From CATJXY01 sp964623925 (GTDB taxonomy: Bacteria > Bacillota_I > Bacilli_A > Erysipelotrichales > Erysipelotrichaceae): 22,497 bases of DNA. This document shows, piece after piece, positions 9,801 through 16,797 of this stretch (position 1 is the first letter of the stretch; every line of letters begins with the position of its first letter). Under the pieces are notes generated by a model that did not search any database, had not been told where the DNA came from, and saw nothing but the letters and a program-made list of their open reading frames with translations. The stretch lies in contig CAZUVT010000014.1 in NCBI GenBank assembly GCA_964623925.1, positions 1-22,497 of the forward strand, written 5' to 3'. A program made the position numbers and the translations under genes.

Positions 9801-10076
9801 GACAAGCTGCATTTTGATATATTCATGATCTGCTTCCGGATTCTTTAATTCTTTGTTTAAACTCGCTAAAAGGCGCTTTTTCATCTCGCTGGCCGCTGCT
9901 TCGGTAAATGTCATTGCCAAGATCGAATCCACCGGCATTTTATCCTGCGTGATCCTTTTCATCAAGCGCGCAACAAGCACTGTTGTCTTTCCGGCACCGG
10001 CACTGGCTGACACCAGAACATTTTTATTAATGGTGTTGATCGCTTTCAGCTGTTCTTCATTCCATGTAACTGCCAT
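6885..10076 (-). CDS. addA: ATP-dependent helicase/nuclease subunit A (AddA/RexA)
   Basis: 1063 aa; the motor and nuclease subunit of the AddAB complex that resects double-strand breaks for RecA-dependent repair. UvrD-type SF1 helicase motifs in order: Walker A SASAGAGKTT (K30), the DEFQDT box (390-395), GDIKQSIYKFRG (motif III), a NNYRS motif, TIHQSKGLQYPVV (motif V) and YVALTRAQ (motif VI). The C-terminal PD-(D/E)XK nuclease has GYMDW, the catalytic VDFKSD and a downstream Q-x3-SYY helix. It is somewhat shorter than Bacillus AddA (about 1230 aa). An upstream GTG at 10082 abuts the AGGAG; the ATG at 10076 has 7-base spacing and is the better start. It begins 13 bases after addB ends. Confidence 0.97.
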   Translation of the reverse strand: MAVTWNEEQLKAINTINKNVLVSASAGAGKTTVLVARLMKRITQDKMPVDSILAMTFTEAAASEMKKRLLASLNKELKNPEADHEYIKMQLVNLQNAHICTIHSFCLTLIKENYALIGLDPGRIANILDDGILSVMKSEALKTICDKNLAEDPEHMKQALQHFSARSEDFSSFLEAVKRIAEVAKGSGDPGIWFDMVRRNIQKVKAFKELPPVIQDGYLFKLRLDVSRLCSSIRECLYYLKMNQLQNEKQYSEMQMKLKKAEELSRMCENRDVQGYSFMLKSFASQKTSTIRKDEEYNELRKKMNVLSKELVESCFDEPDLLANYFSCSPIVEMLIKCSEDYLEELSLKKKQQQGIDFDDMEQFAYQILKVQNGLIAKKYREKFNEIMVDEFQDTNTIQDKIIRAIAKENNVFRVGDIKQSIYKFRGAKPQLMRNLIKAQDENSEVIYLSNNYRSKEAIVEFNNALFDKLMNVEGLNGEYSEKDWVQTGVPLQKEGNHPVEFIDLCTDAINETSAKSRSSKQIKAEYIAQRILEMKQTSEFVNWRDYAILVRSHFDKREIKEALQQAGIPCFIDAKSGFYYSDALQTILPLLRLILNHRDEISLISVLKSDFFQESDEMLARYKINKGTERWWDYLEQINHPLIEWTLHLEHLANQGLCLCLEEIINKNDWYEQVCSIQQKTNCDMLMEKALRAEKEKGQDLFSFVGQIEKIQDERSSESIPISNEDDVVKVVTIHQSKGLQYPVVFYWSGSKLNVLDIKESCLVDEELGVAINTIQMPYRLKCSNLLRDAITAKIIKEEIEENIRILYVALTRAQCAMICVDAYEKERFRRTLSMASVFDRKGNTDLILSADIPEVLLHQQEIFKLPLLENTSYIKIKENVPIVKGNFEIKDFISYSPSSLEGNSIGSLYFSNKSKANERGTLLHRVIEKCTMENWTEERIHQEFPAVYKEDIRHLMNWYHDPFTQSMLKKEIHHEMPFFVMKNDRLSHGYMDWVAADEREVILVDFKSDRFCTKEDLISRYQKQICSYYDSLKEYFKDKDIQAWIYSFELEEYIPIKTNSD

Positions 10077-10089
10077 CTGCACTCTCCTT

Positions 10090-12726
10090 TCATTCTCCTT
10101 TTAAAACTGTCAACTCTTCTTCAAATAGAGGTTCTATTTTCTGTTCGATTCCTTTAAAGCGGCATATTGTTTTATATTTGCAGAACAGACAAGCCCCTTC
10201 AATCGGACGACATTCAATCCTTCCTTCCAACAATTTTCCCTGAAGGATCCCGTACAGCCTTTCAATGACTGAAGAGACTTTATCAAAATCATATCCACCT
10301 CCGCGAATGACGACATGTCCCTCTTTTACAGAAAGATGATTGATATGTCTTCCGTCATAGTCTAAAAGGTCCGGTTCATCAAAAGTCCATCCTTTTAATC
10401 CCTCTTCTTTGATCCAGCTCTCTTTCAGATCCTCTTCTTCTGTTTCTTTATATTCGAAAGTTCTGCCATTCAAACTGCCGGATCTCACCTCAACCGTTGA
10501 ATTTTTTAAACTGAAATAATAGGCTCCTGCTGCCTTGCCGTCAAAGATCCGGACAGCTGCCACCAAATAAGTCAGAAGCTGAAGCTGGATTCCGGATAAG
10601 ACTTTGTTTTCAGATAAGTTTTTATCTGAACTTTTATAATCCAAGATTCGCAGTGCATTCTGACAACGGTCGATACGATCGATCATTCCACGGATATGGA
10701 TCGGCGCCTCGGTCTCTTTTAGAAGATCCATCTCAAAACGGTACTCCTGCTTTTCGCAGATAAAGGAAGTATTTTTTTCCATATCATTCATAAACTCTAA
10801 TGTTGTCATTAGGTTTTCAACCATTCTCTGTTCCATGCAAACGAGCTGATCTTGCGATTTAAAAAACAGTTTTTTTAATGTCATGAATTGTTTCTCTACC
10901 AATTCAAAAATCTGCTTTGAATCCACCTTGGCATATTTCTTTCCATAGCTTGTGATCAGTTCCTCCAAAACTGCATGTTGAATCGTACCGATCAAAGCTG
11001 CATTCACTTCGATAAGTCCTTCATCATAAAGCCTCAGGCCGCTTTGTAAAAAATAGGAATACGGACAGTAAAAATACCGCTCAAAAGACGAAATCGATCC
11101 ATGAATCATGCCATCTGCATTCACAAACAAACTTTTTGCAGTCGGTTCGCTTAAAGAATGCTGCTCTGTTTTTCTATTCTCTTCATTTTGAATCAGATCC
11201 CAAAAAATCGGTTTCTGTTGAGCATATTCTTCAATTTCATATGCTGCTTCTCTGCTTTTTCCCTCATAGCTGCTGCAGCAGAAAGAAAGGATAAGCTCTT
11301 CTGAACAATTCAAGATCCAATTGACTTGATCCTGATGGAATTGCAAGCGTTCTGCCAAAGAAGGATAGCGTGTCCCTTCGACATAACTCTCATCAAACAA
11401 CCCATTCAACGGAGAAAAACCCGGAAAGTTTTCTTGATCTAAGGATAAAACATAAACCACTTTTCTTGCAGGAAAAGGAACCGAGAGATTCACGACTTTT
11501 AATCCTTTTTGAGAAACAGGGACTGTTTTCTTTTTCTTTTGAAGAACTGCTTTAAAATCATTCAGTGAATCCTGATCCGTAATCTGCATGTAGCACGCTT
11601 CCAGATCCTCTTTGATCTTTAACAGAACATTTCTTTCGTGGAGATCCTGAACGATTTTTTTATTCTTGCAAGTCTCGAATAAGAATACAAGAAGATCCAA
11701 CGGCGTCTTGATCGCAAAAAGCTCCGCTATCAATTCTGTGATTTCCTGTCTTTTCTCTTCTGCAACTTCTTCCAGATAAAAAAGTTTCTCTTTTTCTCTT
11801 TGATCCAGCAATTCGTCTTCTTCCAAAGCCTTAAAAACGTGATCAAAGACATCAAAAAAATCAGTCGGATCGTTTACAAAAAGCCGGATATATTCATTCA
11901 ATTGGAATCGGATCTCCCCTTCGAAAAAATCATTGTTGATCGCCTGGATCAAACTTTCCAGATCCTTTTTCAGCCATAGATCAATACCGGCACTAAAAAA
12001 ATCAACGACCTTCGATCTTTCATGCAGATCCTTTATCTCTAATGGGATCTGGTATCGCTTCGCAACCTGCCGCAAGATCGGCAATTCATTCTCATAATCT
12101 GCCAAAACAACCAGGACATCTTCTAACGGTATCGCTTTTTTTAGCAGATCTTGAATCATCGCTTCACATTCCTGCCGAGGGTTCAATGCTTTCTTAAAAG
12201 AAACTTCCTTTGGCTCGCACTTTTCCCATGTCAATTCTTTCGCCCCGTTTTCCAACATCTTCTCAAGGATCCTTGCACTTGGAAGATCGGACACTGTTTG
12301 CATTAAACGAAAAGAATCAAATCGCTGATGGGCTATAGTTTCTTTAAAATAATTTTCTTTCTCTCTTTGATGAAAGGATTCTTCCAGCCAAACCAAAATC
12401 TCCGTAAGTTCATCTTTCTTACTCAATTCGTTTCCACTCAAATCCAGTTTGCATATTTCATCATAAAAAGAAAGGATCTCTTCTATAAATGAAGGATATT
12501 TTACTAATTCATGATAAGTAGGAATCATGGAAGCATGTTCTCTGATTATTTTAGAAGCTTCTAAAAAACGTTTGGTTGCATTTTCATCTTGGGACATATT
12601 TTGTCTTTTAAACACATCAAAAGAAAGTACGTCTTCTTCTATCAACGCACTTGCATTGATCTGATTCAATCTTTCTTTATAAAACTCTTCGTGCAATTCT
12701 GACGGAACGATATTTGTTACTCTCAT
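10090..12726 (-). CDS. addB: AddB/RexB-type nuclease subunit with Fe-S cluster motif, no Walker A
   Basis: 878 aa; partner of AddA. The C-terminal nuclease domain is clear: GMIDRID (680-686), the catalytic pair in LDYKSS (D696, K698) and QLQLLTY (714-720). The cysteines that clamp a [4Fe-4S] cluster in AddB are all present: C554 in FYCPYSYFL, then C846-x2-C849-x5-C855, the same spacing as reported for Bacillus AddB. The N-terminus lacks the GxxGSGKT Walker A with which Bacillus AddB begins, and the protein is about 290 residues shorter, so the helicase-like half is reduced, as in RexB-like subunits. The ATG at 12726 has a GGAAGG site close upstream and no open frame extends further, so the missing motif is not a start error. 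First gene of the addBA unit. Confidence 0.93.
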   Translation of the reverse strand: MRVTNIVPSELHEEFYKERLNQINASALIEEDVLSFDVFKRQNMSQDENATKRFLEASKIIREHASMIPTYHELVKYPSFIEEILSFYDEICKLDLSGNELSKKDELTEILVWLEESFHQREKENYFKETIAHQRFDSFRLMQTVSDLPSARILEKMLENGAKELTWEKCEPKEVSFKKALNPRQECEAMIQDLLKKAIPLEDVLVVLADYENELPILRQVAKRYQIPLEIKDLHERSKVVDFFSAGIDLWLKKDLESLIQAINNDFFEGEIRFQLNEYIRLFVNDPTDFFDVFDHVFKALEEDELLDQREKEKLFYLEEVAEEKRQEITELIAELFAIKTPLDLLVFLFETCKNKKIVQDLHERNVLLKIKEDLEACYMQITDQDSLNDFKAVLQKKKKTVPVSQKGLKVVNLSVPFPARKVVYVLSLDQENFPGFSPLNGLFDESYVEGTRYPSLAERLQFHQDQVNWILNCSEELILSFCCSSYEGKSREAAYEIEEYAQQKPIFWDLIQNEENRKTEQHSLSEPTAKSLFVNADGMIHGSISSFERYFYCPYSYFLQSGLRLYDEGLIEVNAALIGTIQHAVLEELITSYGKKYAKVDSKQIFELVEKQFMTLKKLFFKSQDQLVCMEQRMVENLMTTLEFMNDMEKNTSFICEKQEYRFEMDLLKETEAPIHIRGMIDRIDRCQNALRILDYKSSDKNLSENKVLSGIQLQLLTYLVAAVRIFDGKAAGAYYFSLKNSTVEVRSGSLNGRTFEYKETEEEDLKESWIKEEGLKGWTFDEPDLLDYDGRHINHLSVKEGHVVIRGGGYDFDKVSSVIERLYGILQGKLLEGRIECRPIEGACLFCKYKTICRFKGIEQKIEPLFEEELTVLKGE

Positions 12727-12749
12727 GAAATTTCCTTCCTCACCCTTTT

Positions 12750-12761
12750 ATTATAATTATA
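12750..12761 (-). promoter_or_regulatory. Tandem -10 elements of the addBA promoter
   Basis: Two adjacent perfect TATAAT hexamers on the minus strand (12750-12755 and 12756-12761), 24-35 bases before the addB ATG. The -35 candidates around 12779-12784 (TTTATG-like) are poor, so only the -10 is well supported. Confidence 0.6.
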
Positions 12762-12840
12762 CACAACCTTAAACTTAACATAAAGAGAAAAAACTTCTTC
12801 TATTTTGAACATTCTGTTTCTCTTTTACACAAAAATCAGT

Positions 12841-12846
12841 TACAAT
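12841..12846 (+). promoter_or_regulatory. Possible -10 of the MBL-fold gene
   Basis: TACAAT lies 19 bases before the ATG at 12866. No good -35 is present at 16-18 bases (TTCTCT at 12818-12823 is the nearest). Divergent from the addBA promoter. Confidence 0.35.
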
Positions 12847-12865
12847 AATTGCAAGAGGTGATTTT

Positions 12866-14278
12866 ATGACAACTGAATTTACCATGTATAGCGGTCTGCG
12901 TACGATTGGCGGCGTTATCTTTTCTTTAACTTACGGTAAAGAACGCCTGCTTTTTGAATTTGGAACATCTTATAATCCAGCCTGTGATATTTATGATCGC
13001 TATGTAGAGGCACGTAAGCAAAATCGGGTCCGAGATGTCATTAAAATCGGGGCAACTCCTCGAATCGATGGAATCTATAGCAAAGAAGACTGTGAAGGAC
13101 TGGGACTGATCAGTGCTGAAGAATCCGACTTTCATACAACCGTTTTTGTTTCCCATCTCCACTTGGATCACATGAGCTGTATCGGCATGTTAGATAAACG
13201 CATCGATATCTATATGAATCCAAGCGCACAATTGATTCTCCATGCTTTGGAAGATACAGAGGAAGGGGTTGGATTCAAATTTGAAAATGTCCATGACTTT
13301 GAAGCTGAAGTTCCTGTTCAGATCGGTCCTTTTACGATCACACCGATTCTTGCCAAAAGCAGCAGCTTCAAGGATTTCTCATTTTTGATCAACACTCCTG
13401 ATGGAACGATCCATTATACCGGAGATCTCATTCTGCATCATTTGGAAAGTGAAAATACCTGGCATGAAATGGAGCTCGTCAAGCAGGCAAAACCGGATAT
13501 TTTGCTTTGCGATACCACAGCTTTTCAAGACAGTGTGCTTTCATTAATGGTTCCGGATTGCGATCCGAAGAAAATCAAAGCTTCTAAAGAAATTCCATCA
13601 CCGATGATCAGCGAAAGAGAAATGCATCAGCAAATGCACGACACTTTAGAATCACAAGAGGGATTATGTGTATTCAATTTCTATCAAAGGGAAATGCTGC
13701 TGGCAGATTGGTTTATCAAGCATAGCGAACAAGTAGGAAGGATCTGTGCTTTTGAACCGGATACTGCCTATATGGTCTACAAATTCTTTAATATCAAACC
13801 GAACGTCTATATTCCGGACAGCTTCCGCTACACAAAGGATGCAGCAAAGCCTTGGTTTAAGGAACTATTGGAAAATGCTCACGTGATAACACTTGAAATG
13901 ATTAAAGAAAATCCATCTCATTATGTCGTTCAAAACAGTTATCGCCATATTTTGGAACTGTTCTCGCTTCCGGATACCAATGCAGCTTATCTGCATGCGG
14001 AAGGAATCCCGATCGGCAAATTTGATCCGGCCTATGATAATATGCACAAGGTCTTAAGCAAGACAAATTTTAATTACATCACATTTTTCTGCAGCACCTA
14101 TTTCGGGCATGGATATCCATGCATGGTCAAATATTTCGTAGATGAGATCGATCCTCCGATCCTGATCCCATGCCATGGCTATAATCCTGAAAGATTGCTG
14201 CCAAATCATGGCATTCAATTCTTTCCGGAATTAGGTCAAACCTATTTGTTTGAAAAAGGAAAATTGATAAAAAAATAA
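12866..14278 (+). CDS. Metallo-beta-lactamase-fold hydrolase, RNase J-related
   Basis: 470 aa, cytoplasmic. The MBL signature is HLHLDH (H97, H99, D101, H102), with the metal Asp in YTGDL (D187). The C-terminal part has FGHGYP (H415) followed by ILIPCHGYNPER (H437). This arrangement (a glycine-histidine motif, a helix, then a strand ending in P-x-HG) is that of the beta-CASP/RNase J end region, so a nuclease is possible. The expected metal His between D101 and D187 is not evident: the stretch PILAKSSSFKDFSFLI, where RNase J has a His, has none. No KH or obvious RNA-binding tail follows. It stands alone, divergent from addB, with a GAGGTG site before the ATG. The MBL fold is secure; RNase activity and substrate are inference. 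Confidence 0.85.
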   Translation: MTTEFTMYSGLRTIGGVIFSLTYGKERLLFEFGTSYNPACDIYDRYVEARKQNRVRDVIKIGATPRIDGIYSKEDCEGLGLISAEESDFHTTVFVSHLHLDHMSCIGMLDKRIDIYMNPSAQLILHALEDTEEGVGFKFENVHDFEAEVPVQIGPFTITPILAKSSSFKDFSFLINTPDGTIHYTGDLILHHLESENTWHEMELVKQAKPDILLCDTTAFQDSVLSLMVPDCDPKKIKASKEIPSPMISEREMHQQMHDTLESQEGLCVFNFYQREMLLADWFIKHSEQVGRICAFEPDTAYMVYKFFNIKPNVYIPDSFRYTKDAAKPWFKELLENAHVITLEMIKENPSHYVVQNSYRHILELFSLPDTNAAYLHAEGIPIGKFDPAYDNMHKVLSKTNFNYITFFCSTYFGHGYPCMVKYFVDEIDPPILIPCHGYNPERLLPNHGIQFFPELGQTYLFEKGKLIKK

Positions 14279-14290
14279 AACCTTTAAATT

Positions 14291-14326
14291 AAAAGTTCAA
14301 GCAAATATTAAAAACAGAGAACTTTT
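14291..14326. repeat. AT-rich inverted repeat downstream of the MBL gene
   Basis: AAAAGTTC (14291-14298) pairs with GAACTTTT (14319-14326) across a 20-base loop. It could stabilise the 3' end of the transcript; it has no U-run and is weaker than the terminator that follows. Confidence 0.4.
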
Positions 14327-14365
14327 CTGAATAAAATGTCATCTAAATATTATACAAAACTTAGA

Positions 14366-14399
14366 AAGCACCCGTTCATCAACAATGGGTGCTTCATTT
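14366..14399. terminator. Terminator between convergent MBL and HD-hydrolase genes
   Basis: An 8-bp stem AAGCACCC (14366-14373) / GGGTGCTT (14387-14394) with a 13-base loop, followed by CATTTTATG on the plus strand and TCTAAGTTTTG on the minus strand. The stem is GC-rich but the T-tracts are short on both sides. Confidence 0.7.
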
Positions 14400-14437
14400 T
14401 ATGCACTTATTTCTTTGATTCATGAAAGATTTCAAAT

Positions 14438-15658
14438 TCAGGCACATTCCTTAGGATAATACATCTTGGTATCGTTTTTATCCTGACCCTGAACAATGGC
14501 TTCTACCAAAACAGAAGCTTTGGATAATTCAACGATCTGTCCTTTTTTATTTAATGCCAAAATGCTTTTTGGGCCTTTGCTGTTATAAGGCTTATAAGGC
14601 GTCTGTTTTGCCGTATCCATTTTGAAATAATATTTGGGATCGAATCCCTTTTTCAACACTTTCTGTTTCTGTTTTTCCATCTTTTTTTCATCATGTGCAT
14701 CGCTGTATTCAAACAAATGACGATCCAGCAAGCGGGAAGAAAGATCGCTTAAGATCTCATCCTTACTGAAACGAAGAAGATTGAACGCATATTCGCACAT
14801 CGACTCATCAAACAAAAAATGTTTTTTCACATCCATTGTAAGCGGATCGAGATAAGGAAACAAGAAACTGACTTCCTTGATCAGATCCGGTGAAGTTTCT
14901 GATACTTCTTTCAATCTTTCAAAGAAAGAACTCAAGACAAGCTCATAACTTCTGGCGACCGGATGATAATAGACTTGCCAGTACATTTGATAACGGGCCA
15001 TAATATAATCTTCCACTGCCGGAATCCCGCTTTCCTTAATGACCAGCTTTCCATCTTTAACACGCAATGTTCTTAATATTCTCTCTAAATCAAATTCCCC
15101 ATAAGTCGTCCCGGAATAAAACGCGTCTCTTAAAAGATAATCCATACGATCGGCATCAAGCTGTCCTGATATCATCTGAACCATCAGAACATTCGGATGA
15201 GTATGATCAATAATCGATGCCACCTGCTTCGGCAAAGTTTCCTCTTCTTTTAAAAGGATCTGATTGATTTCCGAATCTTCCATAATGATCCGTTGCGTAT
15301 ACTCTTCATGATTACAGCCGACAGCTCTTTCCAAAGCATGAGAAAATGGAAAATGTCCGATATCATGCAACAATCCCGCCAGCATGACAACAACCTTTTC
15401 ATGCTCACTCAAATAATCAGCAATCTCTGTGTTTTCTTCAACCATTCTTCTTACGATTTCATAAACTCCGCAGCTATGCGCAAACCGATTATGCTGGGCT
15501 CCATGATAGACTTGAAAAGACCCTCCTAATTGACGGATTCTTCTTAATCGCTGAAATTCTTTTGAATTAATGCAATCCCAAATGATCTCATATTCGACAT
15601 GAATCGATCCATGAATCGGATCGCGAAGCACTTTTACCTCATTTAATTTCTTAAACAT
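14438..15658 (-). CDS. ywfO: HD-domain phosphohydrolase, YwfO/SAMHD1-like (putative dNTPase)
   Basis: 406 aa. It begins like the family: LRDPIHGSIHVEYEI, EFQRLRRIRQLG, then the metal site H61 (RFAHS), H98-D99 (LLHDIGHFPFSH) and D168 (QLDADRMDYLLRD). This is the YwfO group; Enterococcus EF1143 of this group is a tetrameric dNTP triphosphohydrolase under allosteric dNTP control, so a role in nucleotide pool balance is likely. An ATG at 15688 is open and overlaps the stop of the upstream gene (ATGA), but AAGGA directly abuts it; the ATG at 15658 has AGAGGG 6 bases upstream and fits the family N-terminus better. It follows the DUF1287 gene by 26 bases in the same operon and converges on the MBL gene. 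Confidence 0.9.
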   Translation of the reverse strand: MFKKLNEVKVLRDPIHGSIHVEYEIIWDCINSKEFQRLRRIRQLGGSFQVYHGAQHNRFAHSCGVYEIVRRMVEENTEIADYLSEHEKVVVMLAGLLHDIGHFPFSHALERAVGCNHEEYTQRIIMEDSEINQILLKEEETLPKQVASIIDHTHPNVLMVQMISGQLDADRMDYLLRDAFYSGTTYGEFDLERILRTLRVKDGKLVIKESGIPAVEDYIMARYQMYWQVYYHPVARSYELVLSSFFERLKEVSETSPDLIKEVSFLFPYLDPLTMDVKKHFLFDESMCEYAFNLLRFSKDEILSDLSSRLLDRHLFEYSDAHDEKKMEKQKQKVLKKGFDPKYYFKMDTAKQTPYKPYNSKGPKSILALNKKGQIVELSKASVLVEAIVQGQDKNDTKMYYPKECA

Positions 15659-15684
15659 TGATTTCCCTCTTTCTAGTATAGAAC

Positions 15685-16341
15685 TCATTCCTTTATACGA
15701 AAATGCCCTGTGATATCCTGCCGGTAATACTCAAGCAGATCTTCTTCATAATGTAATTGGTATGGATTCGCAAGATGGATGATAAACGGAATTCCATTGC
15801 GATTTCTCTTATCTGAGATAACAGCGATATGATTTTTAAATAGAACGAGATCGCCACCCTGCCATTCCTCAATCAAAGAGAGATCCGTTGTTAAAGAAAC
15901 CGCATTATTCTGAAAATAGATCTTCAGATTTCTGACTCGCCTGAAATCGATATTTTTATCAGGGAATTCGATATCATAAAGCTCGCGATGATTTAAGACA
16001 TCCTCATTGACTAATTCCATTAAATCGTATCCGGAATTTAAAAGTGCAAATGCAACAACATCGGTACACACTCCATATCCATCATCCGGATATCCGGTTC
16101 CATAATACTTGCTTTTGTATTTTGGCTTTGTTTTAAGATACGCCCGTGCACTATACAAAATATCCGTTTGATCATCAATTCCATCCTGATCCTGATCATT
16201 CAAACTGATATAAGAGTTGATCCCGAAATCTTCATTAGAATATTGAGTATGCGGAATAACATTTAACCTGTAAAGAAAGGATATAAAAAGAAAAATTCCA
16301 AGTAAACCGATCAAAGTAAATAACATCTTTCCTTTTCTCAT
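15685..16341 (-). CDS. DUF1287 family membrane-anchored putative cysteine hydrolase
   Basis: 218 aa from ATG at 16341, set by AAGGAG (16349-16354) 7 bases upstream; the longer open frame to 16413 would run over the promoter. The N-terminus has a basic start and one hydrophobic segment (about 6-24), so the rest faces outside. Then comes DQDQDGIDDQTD (49-60), a calcium-loop-like thrombospondin type 3/dockerin pattern. The DUF1287 core has GVCTDVV (C92), IDFRRVRNL (131-139), GGDLVLFKNHIAVISDKR (about 162-179, H171) and a further His at 189. The Cys/His/His pattern resembles NlpC/P60-type peptidases, which suggests, without proof, a cell-wall peptide or amide as substrate. First gene of an operon with the HD hydrolase. 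Confidence 0.82.
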   Translation of the reverse strand: MRKGKMLFTLIGLLGIFLFISFLYRLNVIPHTQYSNEDFGINSYISLNDQDQDGIDDQTDILYSARAYLKTKPKYKSKYYGTGYPDDGYGVCTDVVAFALLNSGYDLMELVNEDVLNHRELYDIEFPDKNIDFRRVRNLKIYFQNNAVSLTTDLSLIEEWQGGDLVLFKNHIAVISDKRNRNGIPFIIHLANPYQLHYEEDLLEYYRQDITGHFRIKE

Positions 16342-16365
16342 AAGTTTACTCCTTTCTTTACCTTT

Positions 16366-16374
16366 ATTATAACA
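16366..16374 (-). promoter_or_regulatory. Extended -10 promoter of the DUF1287-ywfO operon
   Basis: On the minus strand TGTTATAAT, an extended -10 (TGn plus a perfect TATAAT at 16366-16371), 25 bases before the ATG at 16341. There is no good -35, as is common for extended -10 promoters. Confidence 0.65.
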
Positions 16375-16413
16375 ATCTCCATCCTCTTTTTCTATCTCAA
16401 CTTCATGGAACAT

Positions 16414-16554
16414 CCCGTCTATATTCCTCTTTTTGTATAAATAATTTCAAGTCAAGAAACAGAAAGACAGTTGTTTTTTATTTAGGCATTCCCTTTAGAA
16501 CATTATCCCAGCCGCACATAGGTTAATAGTAGAAAATTCTTAGAAAGGAGCCTT
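16414..16554 (+). promoter_or_regulatory. Upstream region of feoAB
   Basis: Non-coding region before feoA. A TTGTTT near 16474 with TTTAGA 17 bases on is the only promoter-like pair and it is weak. I see no clear Fur box or DtxR-type palindrome. The feoA ribosome site AGGAG is at 16546-16550. Confidence 0.3.
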
Positions 16555-16797
16555 ATGAAACAGACAACGACTTTAGATAAACTTGATCTTCTGCAGCAGG
16601 CAGAAATCGTATCTCTTCATTGTACAGATTCATTAATATTCAGACTTCATGAGATGGGGTGGATTCCCGGAACGACCGTAATTCCTTTGTTTTCAAGTTG
16701 TCTTAGCGATCCGACTGCTTATTGGGTAAAAGGTGCGACGATTGCGCTGAGAAAAGAAGATGCAGCCAAAATAAGAGTCAGGGTGCAGAATGTATGA
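16555..16797 (+). CDS. feoA: Ferrous iron transport protein A (FeoA)
   Basis: 80 aa, one SH3-like FeoA domain. The family pattern is visible: a leading acidic/polar stretch, then FRLHEMGWIPGTTV (about 29-42) in place of the usual LxxMGLxxGxxV, then a Val/Ile-rich strand ending in IALRKEDAAKIRV. FeoA binds or modulates the FeoB transporter at the cytoplasmic face. The ATG follows AGGAG by 4 bases. Its stop overlaps the feoB start as ATGA, so the two are translationally coupled. Confidence 0.93.
   Translation: MKQTTTLDKLDLLQQAEIVSLHCTDSLIFRLHEMGWIPGTTVIPLFSSCLSDPTAYWVKGATIALRKEDAAKIRVRVQNV

Noticed and set aside
16342..16413. A longer N-terminus for the DUF1287 protein.
   Set aside because: It would translate through the extended -10 and the AAGGAG site that serves the ATG at 16341.
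16722..16793. A 24-codon N-terminal extension of FeoB with CxxC motifs.
   Set aside because: It lies inside feoA in another frame; the FeoB G1 motif starts right after the ATG at 16794, which has its own ribosome site.
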